A DNA stretch of 64,000 nt from Symsagittifera roscoffensis (taxonomy: Eukaryota; Xenacoelomorpha; Acoela; Convolutidae), in NCBI RefSeq assembly GCF_963678635.1, contig NC_087066.1, forward strand, positions 29,641,301 to 29,705,300, written 5' to 3'. This document shows positions 63,241 through 64,000 of the stretch, one piece after another. The notes below the pieces were generated by a model. The model was not told the DNA's origin and ran no database searches. It saw only the letters and a program-made list of their open reading frames with translations. How positions within the stretch are numbered: the stretch's first letter is position 1; each line of letters begins with the position of its first letter. A program made the translations under genes and the position numbers.

Positions 63241-64000
63241 ATATATGAGGTTTATTATTAGTACCGGAGGTGCGTTACACGCTAGTTAGGCTGAAAGTTT
63301 TGTTGATACGAAAATGTACTGCAAATTGTTCATTCAATAAGTCCGATGTAAATGACATTGAGCAGCAGATGCACAATATATCAACTCAAATACAAAAACA
63401 GTTAAATTTAAACCCCATTTTTCAAATCTGATTTATAAAAATAAATGCTATGATCTTCCAATTTAATATAGAGAGCAATTTGAACTGATTTAAGGAGCAG
63501 GTTGTTGGTCCTGCATTGGCATCGACTCCTGTTTATTTCTTTTCATTCGCATCTAGCACTTTATTTTAGCTCTTTATATTTGATATTGGCAGTTCAAAAT
63601 TTATCATTAATCAGTTCTATTGAACTAAAATTATTCGAGACTAGCGAAGGGGCAGTGGGAGCATTTAGGGCTTTGACCTAATACACGAGCAATCTTGTTA
63701 ACTTAAATCTAAATGCGCCGGATGTCGCACATAGTGCTGTTTGCCTTTAACGAACTTGAATGATTGAAAGGATTTAAAAAGCCCTGATTGATTGAAAAAG
63801 AACCAACATATTAAGGAGCTAGCTAATATAAACTCTTTTTAAGTTGAGTACATTTCCTTTGTTAAAAAGAAAGCAGTTCCACTATCGAGCAGGAAAAGTT
63901 TCAATTTGGCCAATGTCACAAAAGCGTGATCGGCTTCTAGTGTCGAAAGTGGATTTTAATTTCAGCTTCCCAGCGAAACAAAAATTTTACGTGTTGATCC
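63241..64000. other. Non-coding right edge of the window
   Basis: No gene is supported. A reversed family A 5' fragment sits at about 63655-63700 ('agcatttagggctttgacct', 'acgagcaatcttgtta'). Confidence 0.4.

Overview
The window is metazoan nuclear DNA, most likely from a nematode. It is AT-rich, introns are short, splice acceptors are of the TTTTCAG type, and there is a Maverick/Polinton whose capsid gene resembles the worm F54H12.2 family. I see no bacterial operons. Most of the window is mobile DNA; only a few host genes can be supported. The host assignment is an inference.

Layout. Bases 1-16,863 are AT-rich repeats: a 315-bp direct repeat, a tandem duplication of about 0.9 kb, several copies of a roughly 530-bp hairpin-ended repeat ('family A'), a fold-back family built on AGACAATTCAGCC, a MITE and microsatellites. 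Among them are a two-exon gene for a secreted cystine-knot peptide (6442-6972) and one acidic exon (14916-15137, minus).

From 16,864 to about 54,723 lies one decayed Polinton/Maverick DNA transposon. It has terminal inverted repeats of about 1.3-1.4 kb. Remnants of capsid, protease, integrase and A32-like packaging ATPase are on the minus strand, and a zinc-finger plus family-B DNA polymerase is on the plus strand. The polymerase gene carries an internal 1.33-kb tandem duplication. Without the later insertion the element would be about 15 kb.

Nested in the right inverted repeat is a 22,829-bp Ty3/Gypsy-type LTR retrotransposon on the minus strand (31,691-54,519). Its 918-bp LTRs differ by one base, so it is recent. 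Reading from 54.5 kb leftwards it has: LTR, primer-binding site, a 2.5-kb leader full of minisatellites, gag-protease-RT (51072-46267), RNase H-integrase-macro-like domain (46234-42428, separated by a one-base deletion), and a second giant coding unit (41919-33039). That unit starts with a coiled coil and an SGNH/GDSL hydrolase domain, continues through a second SGNH-like domain, and ends in about 1,700 residues I do not recognise. It is cut by one frame change at a G7 run and three in-frame stops. This accessory coding unit, together with the macro-like domain, is the most novel system in the window.

Right of the Polinton (54,724-64,000) are a MITE, more family A repeats, one large unrecognised host exon (57952-60076, minus), the 3' end of a decayed BEL/Pao retrotransposon with a putative LTR, and a degenerate tandem array (about 61.8-63.2 kb).
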